64,000 bases of DNA from Shinella curvata (GCF_022899935.1 NZ_JALJCJ010000001.1:890053-954052); one strand, 5' to 3'. Counted from the first letter of the stretch, positions 52,376-61,185 are shown. Numbers and translations are program-made. Notes: generated by a model not told the origin, from the sequence alone.

Positions 52376-52426
52376 GCTGCCAACCATCAGCGCTCCGTTT
52401 TCCCATTGAAGGTTTCCGTTCTAACT

Positions 52427-52449
52427 CCGGCAGCACCCTGCCGGTTCAA
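52427..52449. repeat. Short hairpin element, copy 2
   Basis: Arms CCGGCAG and CTGCCGG with a CACC loop. The 3' side CCCTGCCGGTTCAA is identical over 14 bases to copy 1 at 24593-24606, and both copies have TTTCCGT a little upstream. It sits 52 bases after the XRE gene and lacks a U-tract. Confidence 0.4.
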
Positions 52450-52660
52450 CCCGGTTTGACGGCGAGCGCAACCCAGCCACGCCTCCACCTGACCCGAAGA
52501 CGCTGTCCTGAAAGCATGACGCGCACGCCGCTCTTCCTCGCCCTGCGAGGCGGCGTTGCAAGCATCCAGCCATCTGCAATCCGCAAATCGAAACAGGACG
52601 GTTCGGCGAGAAGCAATTTGCTTCGAACAGCATAAATTTGGACGCCGATTTCTTAAGTGC

Positions 52661-52692
52661 ACTAATTTTATAGATAACATAGATATATCTTC
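52661..52692 (+). promoter_or_regulatory. AT-rich sulfur-regulon element E
   Basis: Contains TTTTATAGAT (52666-52675), shared with element C, followed by AACATAGATATATCTTCC. It lies 66-97 bases upstream of the transporter binding-protein gene, at the spacing seen for elements A, B and F. Confidence 0.42.
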
Positions 52693-52757
52693 CATCACTT
52701 GGCGAAACCGCCCTGCGACGGAAGCTCGGTTTTTTTTGAAAATGGGGACATTTCAAT

Positions 52758-53789
52758 ATGATGAAGCATAATACCTTCCGGCGGGCGATCCAGTCGGCCG
52801 CAGCCGCTGCCTTCCTCGCCACCACCATGCTTTCCGGTCTCGCCCATGCCGGCCCGACGCTCGACAAGATCAATCAGCGCGGCGCCATCAAGGTCGGCGT
52901 CGGCACGACGCCCGGCTTCTTCGCGCCCAGCAGCGACGGCAAGTGGCAGGGCTTCTTCGTCGATTTCGGCCGCGCGCTGTCCATCGCCGTCTTCAACACG
53001 CCCGACAAGGTGGAGTTCACCTCCTCCTCGCCGCAGCAACGCCTTCCCGCCCTCCAGAGCGGCGAGTTCGACATCCTGCTTTCGGGCGTGACGGTCACGG
53101 CAACCCGCGCCTTCAAGCTCGGCTTCCATTTCGGCCCGACGGTCTTCTATGACGGTCAGGGCATTCTGGTGCGCAAGGATCTCGGCGTGACCAAGGCCGC
53201 CGACCTCGACGGCGCGACCATCGGCGCACAGAGCGGCACGACGGGTGAATTGAACGTCGCCGACTTCTTCCGCAAGACCGGCAAGACCTTCACGCCCGTC
53301 ACCATCGAGGATACCGGGCAGTTCATCGATGCGCTGGAATCCGGCCGCGTCGACGCGATCACGCAGGATTCGTCCGATCTCGTCGGCAAGCGCACCCAGC
53401 TGAAGAAGCCGGACGATTACGTCCTGCTGCCCGAGCGCCTCTCCAAGGAACCACTCGCACCAGCCATTGCCGGCGGCGACGACCGCTGGCTTGAGCTGGT
53501 AAACTGGACGGTGAACGCCACCATCCAGGCCGAAGAATGGGGCATCACCTCGGCGAATGTGGACCAGTTCCTGGAATCGGAAGATCCGGCCATCCAGCGC
53601 TTCCTCGGCGTCGATCCGTCCTTCGCCAAGGATATCGGGCTCGATCCGAAATGGGCCTACAACATCATCAAGACCGTCGGCAATTACGGCGAGATCTATG
53701 ACCGCAACCTCAAGCCGCTCGGCTGGGACCGCGGCTATAACAGCCTGTGGACCGATGGCGGCCTGCTCTATTCGCCGCCGTTCCGTTGA
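52758..53789 (+). CDS. Amino-acid-type ABC binding protein of the sulfur island
   Basis: A 343-residue periplasmic protein with a signal peptide ending SGLAHA. It is an AapJ/BztA relative of the protein at 22260-23279: IKVGVGTTPGFFAPSSDGKW, FVDFGRALSIAVFNTPDKV, LSGVTVTATRAFKLGF and the matching end WAYNIIKTVGNYGEIYDRN. The ligand pocket differs (SGVTVTATRAF against SRQTTHTFSRD), so a different ligand is expected, perhaps a sulfur-containing amino acid such as cystine or cysteate, given the neighbours. The stop overlaps the next start (TGATG). Weak Shine-Dalgarno (GGGGA, long spacing). Confidence 0.9.
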   Translation: MMKHNTFRRAIQSAAAAAFLATTMLSGLAHAGPTLDKINQRGAIKVGVGTTPGFFAPSSDGKWQGFFVDFGRALSIAVFNTPDKVEFTSSSPQQRLPALQSGEFDILLSGVTVTATRAFKLGFHFGPTVFYDGQGILVRKDLGVTKAADLDGATIGAQSGTTGELNVADFFRKTGKTFTPVTIEDTGQFIDALESGRVDAITQDSSDLVGKRTQLKKPDDYVLLPERLSKEPLAPAIAGGDDRWLELVNWTVNATIQAEEWGITSANVDQFLESEDPAIQRFLGVDPSFAKDIGLDPKWAYNIIKTVGNYGEIYDRNLKPLGWDRGYNSLWTDGGLLYSPPFR

Positions 53790-54991
53790 TGTCTGACAGG
53801 CGCGTGTTCCGCACCGCCATTGTGCCGGGTCCCCCACGACCCGGCACGTTTGGCAAGATCCGCGCCTGGTGGGGCGGCTGGCCGATCGGCCAGCTTGCCT
53901 TCCTGGCGGCACTTGCGTTCCTTGGCTGGCTGTTCGTCGCGAACGTGCTGGGAACCATGGCGCGCATCGGCATCCTGCCCGGCTTCGGCTTCCTCTCCAG
54001 CTCCGCCAATTTCGAGATCGGCGAAAGCGCCATCGCCTTTCGCGCGGGCGATACCTATCTGAGGGCCATCTCCGCCGGCCTTCTCAACACCCTCAAGGTC
54101 TCGCTGCTCGGCTGCGTGCTCGCCACCATTCTCGGCGTCTTCATCGGCGTTGCCGGCCTCTCGCGCAATCTGCTGCTGTCAGGCCTCGTGCGCTGGTTCA
54201 TCGAGATTACCCGCAACACGCCGCTGCTGTTGCAGCTCTTCTTCTGGATGGCGCTCGCCAAGGCTTTGCCCGCGCCACGCCAGGCGCCTGCTTTGTTCGA
54301 TGCGGTCTTTCTCACCAATCGCGGCGTCTATATCCCCTCCCTGTCGCTGGAAGGCGCGCCGTTCGGCGTGCTCGCGGCTTTTGCCCTTGCCGGCGCACTT
54401 GGCGGTGCGCTCCTCCTCGCACTTCGCCTTTCCGGGCGGCTGACACGTCGCACCGGTACCGCAGCGATCGTCCTGTCCGTCGCCGCAATCCTCCTGCTGC
54501 TCACGCTTTCCGGAGCCCGGCCCGTTGCACAGGCGCCCGCCCTTTCCGGCTTCAACATTCGCGGCGGGCTCAATCTCTCGCCGGAATTCGCCGCCCTTCT
54601 GATCGGCCTTGTGGTGAAGTTCTCCGCCCTCATCGCCGAGATCGTGCGCGCCGGCATCCAGTCGGTCGGCGCAGGTCAGTGGGAAGCCGCCCGCGCGCTC
54701 GGCCTACATGACGGCCAGATCATCCGCCTCGTCGTGCTGCCGCAGGCGCTGCGCGTTATAACACCGCTGACCACATCGAGTTATCTCGATCTCACCAAGG
54801 ATTCGAGCCTCGCCGTCGCCATCGGCTTTCCCGATCTCGTCAGCATCATCAACACCACCGCCAACACAACCGGCCAGTCGATGGAAGCCCTGATCATCCT
54901 GATCGGCGCCTTCCTCACCATCAACCTCGCACTTTCCGCCCTCATGAATATCTACAACAACCGCGTCGCGCTCCGGGGCTCGAGCCGATGA
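53789..54991 (+). CDS. Amino-acid-type ABC permease, AapQ type (sulfur island)
   Basis: A 400-residue permease with about eight hydrophobic segments and the coupling loop in QWEAARALGLHDGQIIRLVV. The AapQ features ANFEIGESAIAFRAGDTYLR and WFIEITRNTPLLLQLFFWMA are present. It starts on the last base of the binding-protein stop and its end overlaps the next gene by ATGA. No attenuator separates it from the binding-protein gene, unlike the paralogous operon at 19.9-23.3 kb. Confidence 0.9.
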   Translation: MSDRRVFRTAIVPGPPRPGTFGKIRAWWGGWPIGQLAFLAALAFLGWLFVANVLGTMARIGILPGFGFLSSSANFEIGESAIAFRAGDTYLRAISAGLLNTLKVSLLGCVLATILGVFIGVAGLSRNLLLSGLVRWFIEITRNTPLLLQLFFWMALAKALPAPRQAPALFDAVFLTNRGVYIPSLSLEGAPFGVLAAFALAGALGGALLLALRLSGRLTRRTGTAAIVLSVAAILLLLTLSGARPVAQAPALSGFNIRGGLNLSPEFAALLIGLVVKFSALIAEIVRAGIQSVGAGQWEAARALGLHDGQIIRLVVLPQALRVITPLTTSSYLDLTKDSSLAVAIGFPDLVSIINTTANTTGQSMEALIILIGAFLTINLALSALMNIYNNRVALRGSSR

Positions 54992-56043
54992 CGACAGCCT
55001 CCCCTCGCCTCGTCCAGACCCTGCGCACCGGCCTTTTCGGCACGCGCGCCAACACGCTGATCACGCTCGCAACGCTGGTGTTTCTGTCGCAGATCCTGCC
55101 ACCGCTGTTCCGCTGGGCGGTGCTCGACGCCACTTTCGTCGGCGATGCGGCGGCCTGCACCCGCGAAGGTGCCTGCTGGGCCTTCGTGACCGCGAAGCTG
55201 CGCTTCATCCTCTTCGCCTTCTATCCGACCGAACTCATCTGGCGGCCGGCGCTGATCATCCTGCTCCTCGCCGCCATCCTCACGGCAAGCGCCCTGCCCC
55301 GTTTCTGGGGACGCTCCCTGCTCGTCGCATGGCCGCTCACCATCCTGGCTTGCTGGCTTCTGATGCAGGGCACGTTCACGTCGACGCCCATCGCCTCGAA
55401 CCAATGGGGCGGCCTGCCGGTAACGCTTTTCGTCTGGGCGGTCTGTTTTGCCGCGGCGACGCCGATCGCCGTGCTGCTGGCGCTCGCCCGCCGTTCGACG
55501 CTCGGAGGCCTAAGAACCTTCTCGGTGCTCTATATCGAACTGATGCGCGGCACGCCGATGGTCGGCATCCTCTATGTCGCCATGCTGATCCTGCCCATGG
55601 CGCTGCCCGACGCGATCTCGCTCGACAAGATGCTGCGCGCCATCGTCATGATCACGCTGTTCTGGGCGGCCTATATAGCCGAAGTCATCCGCGCCGGGCT
55701 GCAGGCCATTCCCATCGGTCAGCGCGAAGCGGCCACCGCGCTTGGCCTCGGCTATTGGCGCACGCAACGGCTCGTCATCCTGCCGCAGGCCTTTCGCATC
55801 GTCATTCCCGGCATGGTGAACCTCGCCATCGGCTTCCTGCTCGCCACGTCGCTGCTCGCCGTCATCGGCATCTTCGACCTGCTCAACGCCGCGCGTGCAT
55901 CGGCCGCCGATCCGCAATGGCTGGGCTTTTACAACGAGGCCTATCTCGTCGTCGCCGTCATCTACTTCGTGATCTGCTTCGGCGCGTCACGCTACAGCCG
56001 GTGGCTGGAGAAGCGGCTCGCAGCAGGGTCGAAACACGCGTGA
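54988..56043 (+). CDS. Amino-acid-type ABC permease, AapM type (sulfur island)
   Basis: A 351-residue permease with the AapM arrangement: FVGDAAACTREGACWAFVTA, WGGLPVTLFVWAV and coupling loop REAATALGLGYWRTQRLVIL. It completes a binding protein plus two permeases. As in the first cluster there is no ATPase gene; the next gene, 163 bases on, is the SsuD-type monooxygenase with its own element F. The transporter must use an ATPase from elsewhere. Confidence 0.9.
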   Translation: MTTASPRLVQTLRTGLFGTRANTLITLATLVFLSQILPPLFRWAVLDATFVGDAAACTREGACWAFVTAKLRFILFAFYPTELIWRPALIILLLAAILTASALPRFWGRSLLVAWPLTILACWLLMQGTFTSTPIASNQWGGLPVTLFVWAVCFAAATPIAVLLALARRSTLGGLRTFSVLYIELMRGTPMVGILYVAMLILPMALPDAISLDKMLRAIVMITLFWAAYIAEVIRAGLQAIPIGQREAATALGLGYWRTQRLVILPQAFRIVIPGMVNLAIGFLLATSLLAVIGIFDLLNAARASAADPQWLGFYNEAYLVVAVIYFVICFGASRYSRWLEKRLAAGSKHA

Positions 56044-56123
56044 GACGCGAAAAGAAGCACCATCGGTCGGCAACGAAAAATCCTAACATGCGCTGCAGGA
56101 AGAAATATAATTCCTTACTGAAA

Positions 56124-56136
56124 CTATAGAATTTAT
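56124..56136 (+). promoter_or_regulatory. AT-rich sulfur-regulon element F
   Basis: CTATAGAATTTAT, 71 bases upstream of the SsuD-type gene, in an AT-rich stretch from 56101. It equals the reverse complement of 40562-40574 (element D) over 13 bases and has the same orientation relative to its gene. Confidence 0.5.
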
Positions 56137-56206
56137 TATTCTGCTATCGACCGGACGGGCCGAAACCTGTCCTCTGATCGACAGCCCGCACTGCAGGATG
56201 ACATTC

Positions 56207-57376
56207 ATGACCCAAACCGACCAGCCTCTCGATTTCCTCTGGTTCATTCCAAGCTCCGGCGATGGTTCCTATCTCGGTTCCGACGATCTCGCCCGCCCGG
56301 CAGATCCCGGTTACTTTCGCGAGATCGCGGTCGCCGTCGACCGGCTGGGCTATTCGGGCGTGCTGATTCCCGTGGGGGCGGCTTGCGAAGAATCCTTCGT
56401 GCTGGCCGCCGATCTTGCCGCCCGCACGGAGCGGTTGAAATTTCTCGTGGCGATCCGCCCCGGCACCGCCACGCCGGCGTACTACGCCCGCCTCGCCGCG
56501 ACGCTCGATCGCGTTTCGAACGGCCGCCTGCTGCTCAACATCGTGGTGGGCGGCAGCGCGCAGGAGCTTGCCGGCGACGGCATCTTCCTGCCCCACGACG
56601 AACGGTATGATCATGCCTCGGAATTCTTCCAGGTGTTTAACGAGCTGATCGAAACCGGTCATTCCACGCTCGATGGCAAATATATCAAGGCCATCGACGC
56701 CAAGCTGGGACTGCCACCCGTGCAGCAGCCGCGCCCGCCGATCTATTTCGGCGGTTCCTCGGATGCGGCCATCGATTTCGCCGGCGGCCTCGTCGACAAG
56801 TACCTGACCTGGGGCGAGCCACCGGCGCAGGTGGCCGAAAAGATCGCCCATGCCCGCAAGGCCGCCGCTGCCAGAGGCCGGCAAGCCTCCTTCGGCATCC
56901 GCCTGCACTTCATCGTGCGCGAGACGGACGACGAGGCGTGGGAAGCGGCCGACCGGCTGATCTCGAAGCTTTCCGACGAGGCCATCGCCTCGGCGCAGGA
57001 AGTGCTGACGAAGAATTCCGATTCCGTCGGCCAGGCGCGCATGGTGGCGCTGCACAACGGCCGGCGCGACAAGCTCGAAGTTTCGCCGAACCTCTGGGCC
57101 GGCATCGGCCTGGTGCGCTCCGGCGCCGGTACGGCATTGGTCGGCTCGCCGGAAACCGTTGCCGCGCGCCTTCGCGAATACCAGGCGCTGGGCATCGACA
57201 CCGTCATCGCATCGGGCTACCCGCATCTCGAGGAAGCCTACCGGGTCTCCGAGCTGCTCTTCCCAGCACTCGGTCTGCCCGGCCCGCGAGGCCAGCTCCG
57301 CTCCTCCTTCGGCGCCCATCAGGTCTTCGGCGGCGGCGGCCATGGCGGCAACGTCAAACTCACCTCGGCGTCCTGA
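56207..57376 (+). CDS. ssuD: SsuD-type alkanesulfonate monooxygenase
   Basis: A 389-residue FMNH2-dependent monooxygenase that should convert alkanesulfonates to aldehyde and sulfite. Marks of the SsuD family are [78 protein letters not shown], and a Gly/His-rich tail (GGGGHGGN). The start at 56207 has GCAGGA eight bases upstream; an ATG nine bases earlier is inside that signal. The unit is monocistronic with a strong terminator. No ssuE reductase gene is adjacent. Confidence 0.92.
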   Translation: MTQTDQPLDFLWFIPSSGDGSYLGSDDLARPADPGYFREIAVAVDRLGYSGVLIPVGAACEESFVLAADLAARTERLKFLVAIRPGTATPAYYARLAATLDRVSNGRLLLNIVVGGSAQELAGDGIFLPHDERYDHASEFFQVFNELIETGHSTLDGKYIKAIDAKLGLPPVQQPRPPIYFGGSSDAAIDFAGGLVDKYLTWGEPPAQVAEKIAHARKAAAARGRQASFGIRLHFIVRETDDEAWEAADRLISKLSDEAIASAQEVLTKNSDSVGQARMVALHNGRRDKLEVSPNLWAGIGLVRSGAGTALVGSPETVAARLREYQALGIDTVIASGYPHLEEAYRVSELLFPALGLPGPRGQLRSSFGAHQVFGGGGHGGNVKLTSAS

Positions 57377-57406
57377 CGCCACGTTCTCCTGGCCGTGAAA
57401 ATCGGC

Positions 57407-57445
57407 AAAACCGCTCGCGCTGCAGATCGGCGCGGGCGGTTTTTT
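57407..57445 (+). terminator. Intrinsic terminator after ssuD
   Basis: A 14-pair stem with one wobble (AAAACCGCTCGCGC / GCGCGGGCGGTTTT, nine-base loop) runs into a six-T tract. It marks the right end of the sulfur island. Confidence 0.92.
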
Positions 57446-57575
57446 CGTTGGAGGATTTCTTTAGCGCCCCTCCCGGCCCGCCGATGTTGCGTTAAGGTGG
57501 CTCCGCCGGAAGGGGAGATTCACGCATGCACACTCGAAATTCAGTCGCCGCGTCAAGAGTTGAAGGGAGTGCGGC

Positions 57576-58880
57576 GTGACCGTCACAGATTTCGCGACCC
57601 GAACCTACGACCACAACTTCCGGCTCGATCCGATCGTGCGCAGCCTGCTCGATACGGATTTCTACAAGCTCCTGATGCTCCAGATGATCCGGCAGCTCCA
57701 TCCGGAGGTGAATGCGACCTTTTCCCTGATCAACCGCACAAGGACCGTTCGGCTCGGCGAAATCATCGACGAGGGGGAACTGCGCGCCCAGCTCGACCAT
57801 GCCCGCAGCTTGCGCTTCACCAAGAAGGAGCTGATCTGGCTCGCCGGCAACAGCTTTTACGGCAGGGCTCGGATGTTCGGGCCGGAATTCATCGCCTGGC
57901 TTTCCGCCTTCCAGCTGCCCGACTACGAACTGCGCAGAGCCGACGGCCAGTACGAGCTGCATTTCGACGGGCCGTGGACACAAACGATGATGTGGGAAAT
58001 CCCGGCGCTCACCATCATAAACGAGCTGAAATCCCGCGCCGCCATGCGCGACAAGGGCCGCTTCGCGCTCGATGTGCTCTACGCCCGCGCCAAGGCCCAT
58101 CTCTGGGAGAAGGTGGAGCGTCTGCGCCTCCTGCCCGATCTTGTCATTTCGGACTTCGGCACACGCCGCCGTCATAGTTTCCTGTGGCAACGCTGGTGCG
58201 TGGAGGCGCTGAAGGAAGGGCTCGGCGACCGTTTCATCGGCACCTCCAACGTGCTGCTCGCCATGGATGCCGATCTCGAAGCGATCGGCACCAATGCGCA
58301 CGAGCTGCCGATGGTCGCCGCGGCACTCGCTGAGGACGACGCGGCCCTTGCGCATGCCCCCTACCAGGTGCTGGAGGAATGGCGCCAGCACTATAACGGC
58401 AACCTACTCATCGCCCTGCCCGATGCTTTCGGCACCACGGCTTTCCTCGCCCAGGCGCCGGACTGGGTAGCGGACTGGACCGGTTTCCGCCCGGACAGCG
58501 CGCCGCCGATCGAAGGCGGCGAACAGATCATCCGCTGGTGGAAGGAAAAAGGCCGCGATCCCCGCGAAAAGCTGCTGATCTTCTCCGACGGCATGGATGT
58601 CGACACGATCGAGGACACCTATCGGCATTTTCACGGCCGCGTGCGCATGAGCTTCGGCTGGGGCACCAACCTCACCAACGATTTCCGCGGCTGCGACCCG
58701 GATGGCGGCAACGGCCTCGACCCGATCTCGCTGGTCTGCAAGGTGACGAGCGCCAACGGTCGCCCGGCGGTGAAGCTCTCGGACAACCCGCTGAAGGCAA
58801 CGGGCGACCCTGCCGAAATCGCGCGTTACCGCCGCGTCTTCGGCACCGATGTGCAGGAGGCGCGCCCGGTGCAGGTCTAG
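57576..58880 (+). CDS. pncB: Nicotinate phosphoribosyltransferase
   Basis: A 434-residue enzyme that makes nicotinate mononucleotide from nicotinate and PRPP in NAD salvage. Typical motifs are [37 protein letters not shown] (with the active-site His), [12 protein letters not shown] and [20 protein letters not shown]. It starts at GTG with GGAG seven bases upstream. Its stop codon shares CTAG (58877-58880) with the stop of the convergent otsB gene. Length is normal. Confidence 0.96.
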   Translation: MTVTDFATRTYDHNFRLDPIVRSLLDTDFYKLLMLQMIRQLHPEVNATFSLINRTRTVRLGEIIDEGELRAQLDHARSLRFTKKELIWLAGNSFYGRARMFGPEFIAWLSAFQLPDYELRRADGQYELHFDGPWTQTMMWEIPALTIINELKSRAAMRDKGRFALDVLYARAKAHLWEKVERLRLLPDLVISDFGTRRRHSFLWQRWCVEALKEGLGDRFIGTSNVLLAMDADLEAIGTNAHELPMVAAALAEDDAALAHAPYQVLEEWRQHYNGNLLIALPDAFGTTAFLAQAPDWVADWTGFRPDSAPPIEGGEQIIRWWKEKGRDPREKLLIFSDGMDVDTIEDTYRHFHGRVRMSFGWGTNLTNDFRGCDPDGGNGLDPISLVCKVTSANGRPAVKLSDNPLKATGDPAEIARYRRVFGTDVQEARPVQV

Positions 58881-59692
58881 GATCGGGAGGCGGCAGCCGG
58901 CCCCTCGCCTGCCGCGGCAATCGTCGAGAGCGCCGAGCGGATCGCCGAGGGCGACGAGGCTTTCGCCAGAGCGCAGGTGGGCGTCGAAAGCGACCCGACC
59001 CGGATCGACTGTCCGCCGCGGGCATTGGCGAGCGCGAACATGGTCTCATCGGTCAGGTCGTCGCCAATGGCGATGGGCATACGGCCGGCGAAGGCCGGTT
59101 GCTCCAGATAGGTTGCAACGGCATCGCCCTTGTCGGCGCGCGCAGGGCGGATTTCGAACACCATCTTGCCCGGCTGCAAAACCCAGTCCGGTCCCGCTTC
59201 TTCGGCGAAGCTCCGCATGATGCCTTCGAGCGCCGAATCGAAGGCTGGCGCCAACCGGTAGTGCGCGGCCACGGCAGCCCCCTTGTCCTCGATCAGCACG
59301 CCCTCCATCCACGTCGTTTGCTCGATCAGGCGCTGCTTGAGAGAAACGAAGGCCGGCGTGGCCGCGGCAACGACCGTCTGCCCGTCGAACCCCCGGAATT
59401 CCGCGCCATGCAATCCGGCGATCGGGAAGCGGCAGGGCGTAAAAAGAGCGTCGGCATAGGACAGGCTGCGCCCGGTCACCAGCGCAAGCGCCCCCTTGAG
59501 ACGGTGGGCGACGGCCTGCAGATCGCCGGGAAGGGAAAGCGGCACCTGGATGGCATCAGGCGTCGCGGCAAGGTCCAGAAGCGTGCCGTCGATATCGAGA
59601 AACAGCGCCCAGCGGTCCGGCTCGTCGATCAGACGGCGCACCAGATGGCGGGTGGCCGCATCTGTCGGCCGCAGTTTTTCAAGCTCGTCCAT
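58877..59692 (-). CDS. otsB: Trehalose-6-phosphate phosphatase
   Basis: A 271-residue HAD-superfamily phosphatase. The nucleophile motif is [10 protein letters not shown] with Asp33 and Asp35. LALVTGRS is motif II and [13 protein letters not shown] is motif IV. It dephosphorylates trehalose-6-phosphate, an osmotic and desiccation protectant. No otsA is adjacent. otsBA genes in Rhizobiales often belong to the general stress regulon, but I see no EcfG site on its strand in the 106-base gap before it. Confidence 0.93.
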   Translation of the reverse strand: MDELEKLRPTDAATRHLVRRLIDEPDRWALFLDIDGTLLDLAATPDAIQVPLSLPGDLQAVAHRLKGALALVTGRSLSYADALFTPCRFPIAGLHGAEFRGFDGQTVVAAATPAFVSLKQRLIEQTTWMEGVLIEDKGAAVAAHYRLAPAFDSALEGIMRSFAEEAGPDWVLQPGKMVFEIRPARADKGDAVATYLEQPAFAGRMPIAIGDDLTDETMFALANARGGQSIRVGSLSTPTCALAKASSPSAIRSALSTIAAAGEGPAAASRS

Positions 59693-59736
59693 GGCCTTGC
59701 AAGTAGATCACAACGCCCGGCCGGCAAGGGCCCGCA

Positions 59737-59761
59737 GGAACAAGTTTTCTCGCGCCGCATT
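59737..59761 (+). promoter_or_regulatory. EcfG-like promoter for the ROK gene
   Basis: GGAAC, 16 bases, then CATT, 37 bases upstream of the ROK-family start. This is one mismatch from the general-stress consensus GGAAC-N16-CGTT. Confidence 0.35.
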
Positions 59762-59798
59762 GTGCCCTTCGCCACGCAATCGCAGCAAGGGAGCAGCA

Positions 59799-60890
59799 AT
59801 GGGCAACCAGAAGGCACGGCGGAACACAGACAACGACGCCCCCGTCATCCACGGAGCCGAAGACCTGCCGATGGTCACGGTGTCCAGCTACAATCTCGAA
59901 CTGCGCAACAGGCAGGGCTTCATCGGCGATCGCGCCAACAAGGCTGCCTTTCGCGAGACGCTCGATGCATGGCGGATGCGCATCCGTAAGGGCGGCGACG
60001 ATCCGCTCGGCGAGGTCCCGACCGATACCCTGTCCAAAAAGGAAATCGACGCGCTGCTGAAGGACGGGGAGACGGAAGCAGCGGCTCTCGTGCGCGCCGC
60101 CGTGGATGATTTCGCAGCCGAACTCGCCGACGTCCTGATGCGCTATTTAAGGGAGGATGCGTGGAAAGGAACGGAACGCATCGCCGTCGGCGGCGGTTTC
60201 AAGGACAGCAAGACTGGCCTGATGGCGATTGCCCGCGCCCAGTTGCTACTGAAAGCGGAAGGGGTAAAGGTCCGGTTGTCACCGATCGCCCACCATCCGG
60301 ACGAAGCAGGTCTCATCGGCGCCGTCCATCTCATTCCCGCCTGGATGCTGAAGGGACACGATGCGATCCTGGCCGTGGATATCGGCGGCACGAACATCCG
60401 CGCCGGCGTCGTCAAGCTGAACCTCGACGACGCCGAGGATTTCAGCAAGGCCAATGTGTGGAAATCTGAACTCTGGCGTCATGCAGACGACGAGCCCAAG
60501 CGCACGGCCACGATCGAATATCTCGTCCGCATGATCGAGACGCTCATCGGCAAGGCGAAGAAGGCGAAGCTGGCGCTTGCCCCCGTCATCGGCATCGGCT
60601 GCCCCGGCATCATCGCCGCCGACGGGTCGATTGCGCGCGGGGGCCAGAACCTGCCGGGCGGCAACTGGGAAAGCACCCATTTCAACCTGCCGGAGGCACT
60701 GCGCACGGAAATACCCGATATCGGCGGCCAGCCGACCTTCGTGATCATGCACAACGACGCGGTGGTGCAGGGTCTCTCGGAAGTGCCGCGCATGACCGAC
60801 ATCAAGACATGGGCCGCCGTGACGATCGGCACGGGCCTTGGCAATGTCAGCTTCGTCAACAAGATCGACAAAAAGAGCAGGACGAAATGA
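59799..60890 (+). CDS. ROK-family protein, apparently circularly permuted
   Basis: A 363-residue sugar-kinase-fold protein. The phosphate-binding motif AVDIGGTNIRAGVV, normally at the N-terminus of ROK kinases, is at 192-205. It is followed by IGIGCPGII and MHNDAVVQG, and the chain ends soon after TIGTGLGNV, which is usually mid-protein. The residues before it (AALVRAAVDDFAAELADVLM, RIAVGGGF, HPDEAGLIGAVHL) look like the normal C-terminal part of a ROK kinase. So the two halves seem swapped. The zinc motif of ROK proteins is not seen. AGGGAG precedes the ATG. Substrate and activity unknown. Annotation as a glucokinase-like ROK protein is likely in databases. Confidence 0.72.
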   Translation: MGNQKARRNTDNDAPVIHGAEDLPMVTVSSYNLELRNRQGFIGDRANKAAFRETLDAWRMRIRKGGDDPLGEVPTDTLSKKEIDALLKDGETEAAALVRAAVDDFAAELADVLMRYLREDAWKGTERIAVGGGFKDSKTGLMAIARAQLLLKAEGVKVRLSPIAHHPDEAGLIGAVHLIPAWMLKGHDAILAVDIGGTNIRAGVVKLNLDDAEDFSKANVWKSELWRHADDEPKRTATIEYLVRMIETLIGKAKKAKLALAPVIGIGCPGIIAADGSIARGGQNLPGGNWESTHFNLPEALRTEIPDIGGQPTFVIMHNDAVVQGLSEVPRMTDIKTWAAVTIGTGLGNVSFVNKIDKKSRTK

Positions 60891-60892
60891 AA

Positions 60893-60912
60893 AAGCCGCC
60901 CGGAGGCGGCTT
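60893..60912. terminator. Bidirectional terminator
   Basis: An eight-pair perfect stem (AAGCCGCC / GGCGGCTT) with a CGGA loop, two bases after the ROK stop and six before the DUF2171 stop on the other strand. Reading leftward it is followed by a run of T residues, so it is a good terminator for the DUF2171 gene. Reading rightward the tract is weaker. Confidence 0.85.
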
Positions 60913-60918
60913 CTTCCA

Positions 60919-61152
60919 TCAGTTCAGGGTGGACCATTCCCGGCGCACCGTATCCGCATCCTTGTTCAGATGCACATGGGCGTCGACGTGATCAACCCAG
61001 TCGAGCGGGATGAGGTGGTGTTTGCCATCTTCGGAATCGGTCCGGGTCAGCTTGATGCGGCTCGTGCCTTCCATATGGTCGACAGTGCCGACATGACCGC
61101 CATCGGCGGCGCGCACTTCCATATGTTCGCGGATTTCATTTGCAGCGACCAT
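60919..61152 (-). CDS. DUF2171 protein
   Basis: A 77-residue cytoplasmic protein of the DUF2171 family, related to PRC-barrel-like small beta proteins: REHMEVRAADGGHVGTVDHM, KLTRTDSEDGKHHLIPLDW, then VDAHVHLNKDADTV. Function unknown; members are abundant in Rhizobiales and often stress-induced. AAGGAG lies eight bases before the ATG, and a canonical EcfG promoter lies 33 bases upstream. Confidence 0.85.
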   Translation of the reverse strand: MVAANEIREHMEVRAADGGHVGTVDHMEGTSRIKLTRTDSEDGKHHLIPLDWVDHVDAHVHLNKDADTVRREWSTLN

Positions 61153-61185
61153 TGTCGTTCTCCTTTGTTGAACTTGCCGCTGGAG

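Larger units (their letters stand above)
52376..52757. promoter_or_regulatory. Intergenic region before the second amino-acid-type transporter
   Basis: 382 bases with no convincing gene. It holds a short hairpin repeat (52427-52449), possibly the end of the XRE transcript, and AT-rich element E (52661-52692) near the right end. The rest shows nothing recognisable. Confidence 0.45.

Noticed and set aside
52427-52444. Hairpin after the XRE gene as its terminator
   Set aside because: The stem is only seven pairs and no T-run follows (TTCAACCC), so I list it as a repeat rather than a terminator.
52387-52873. Minus-strand frames of 103 and 150 codons in the 52.4-52.8 kb gap
   Set aside because: No ribosome site or family resemblance, and they overlap AT-rich control DNA and the start of the binding-protein gene.
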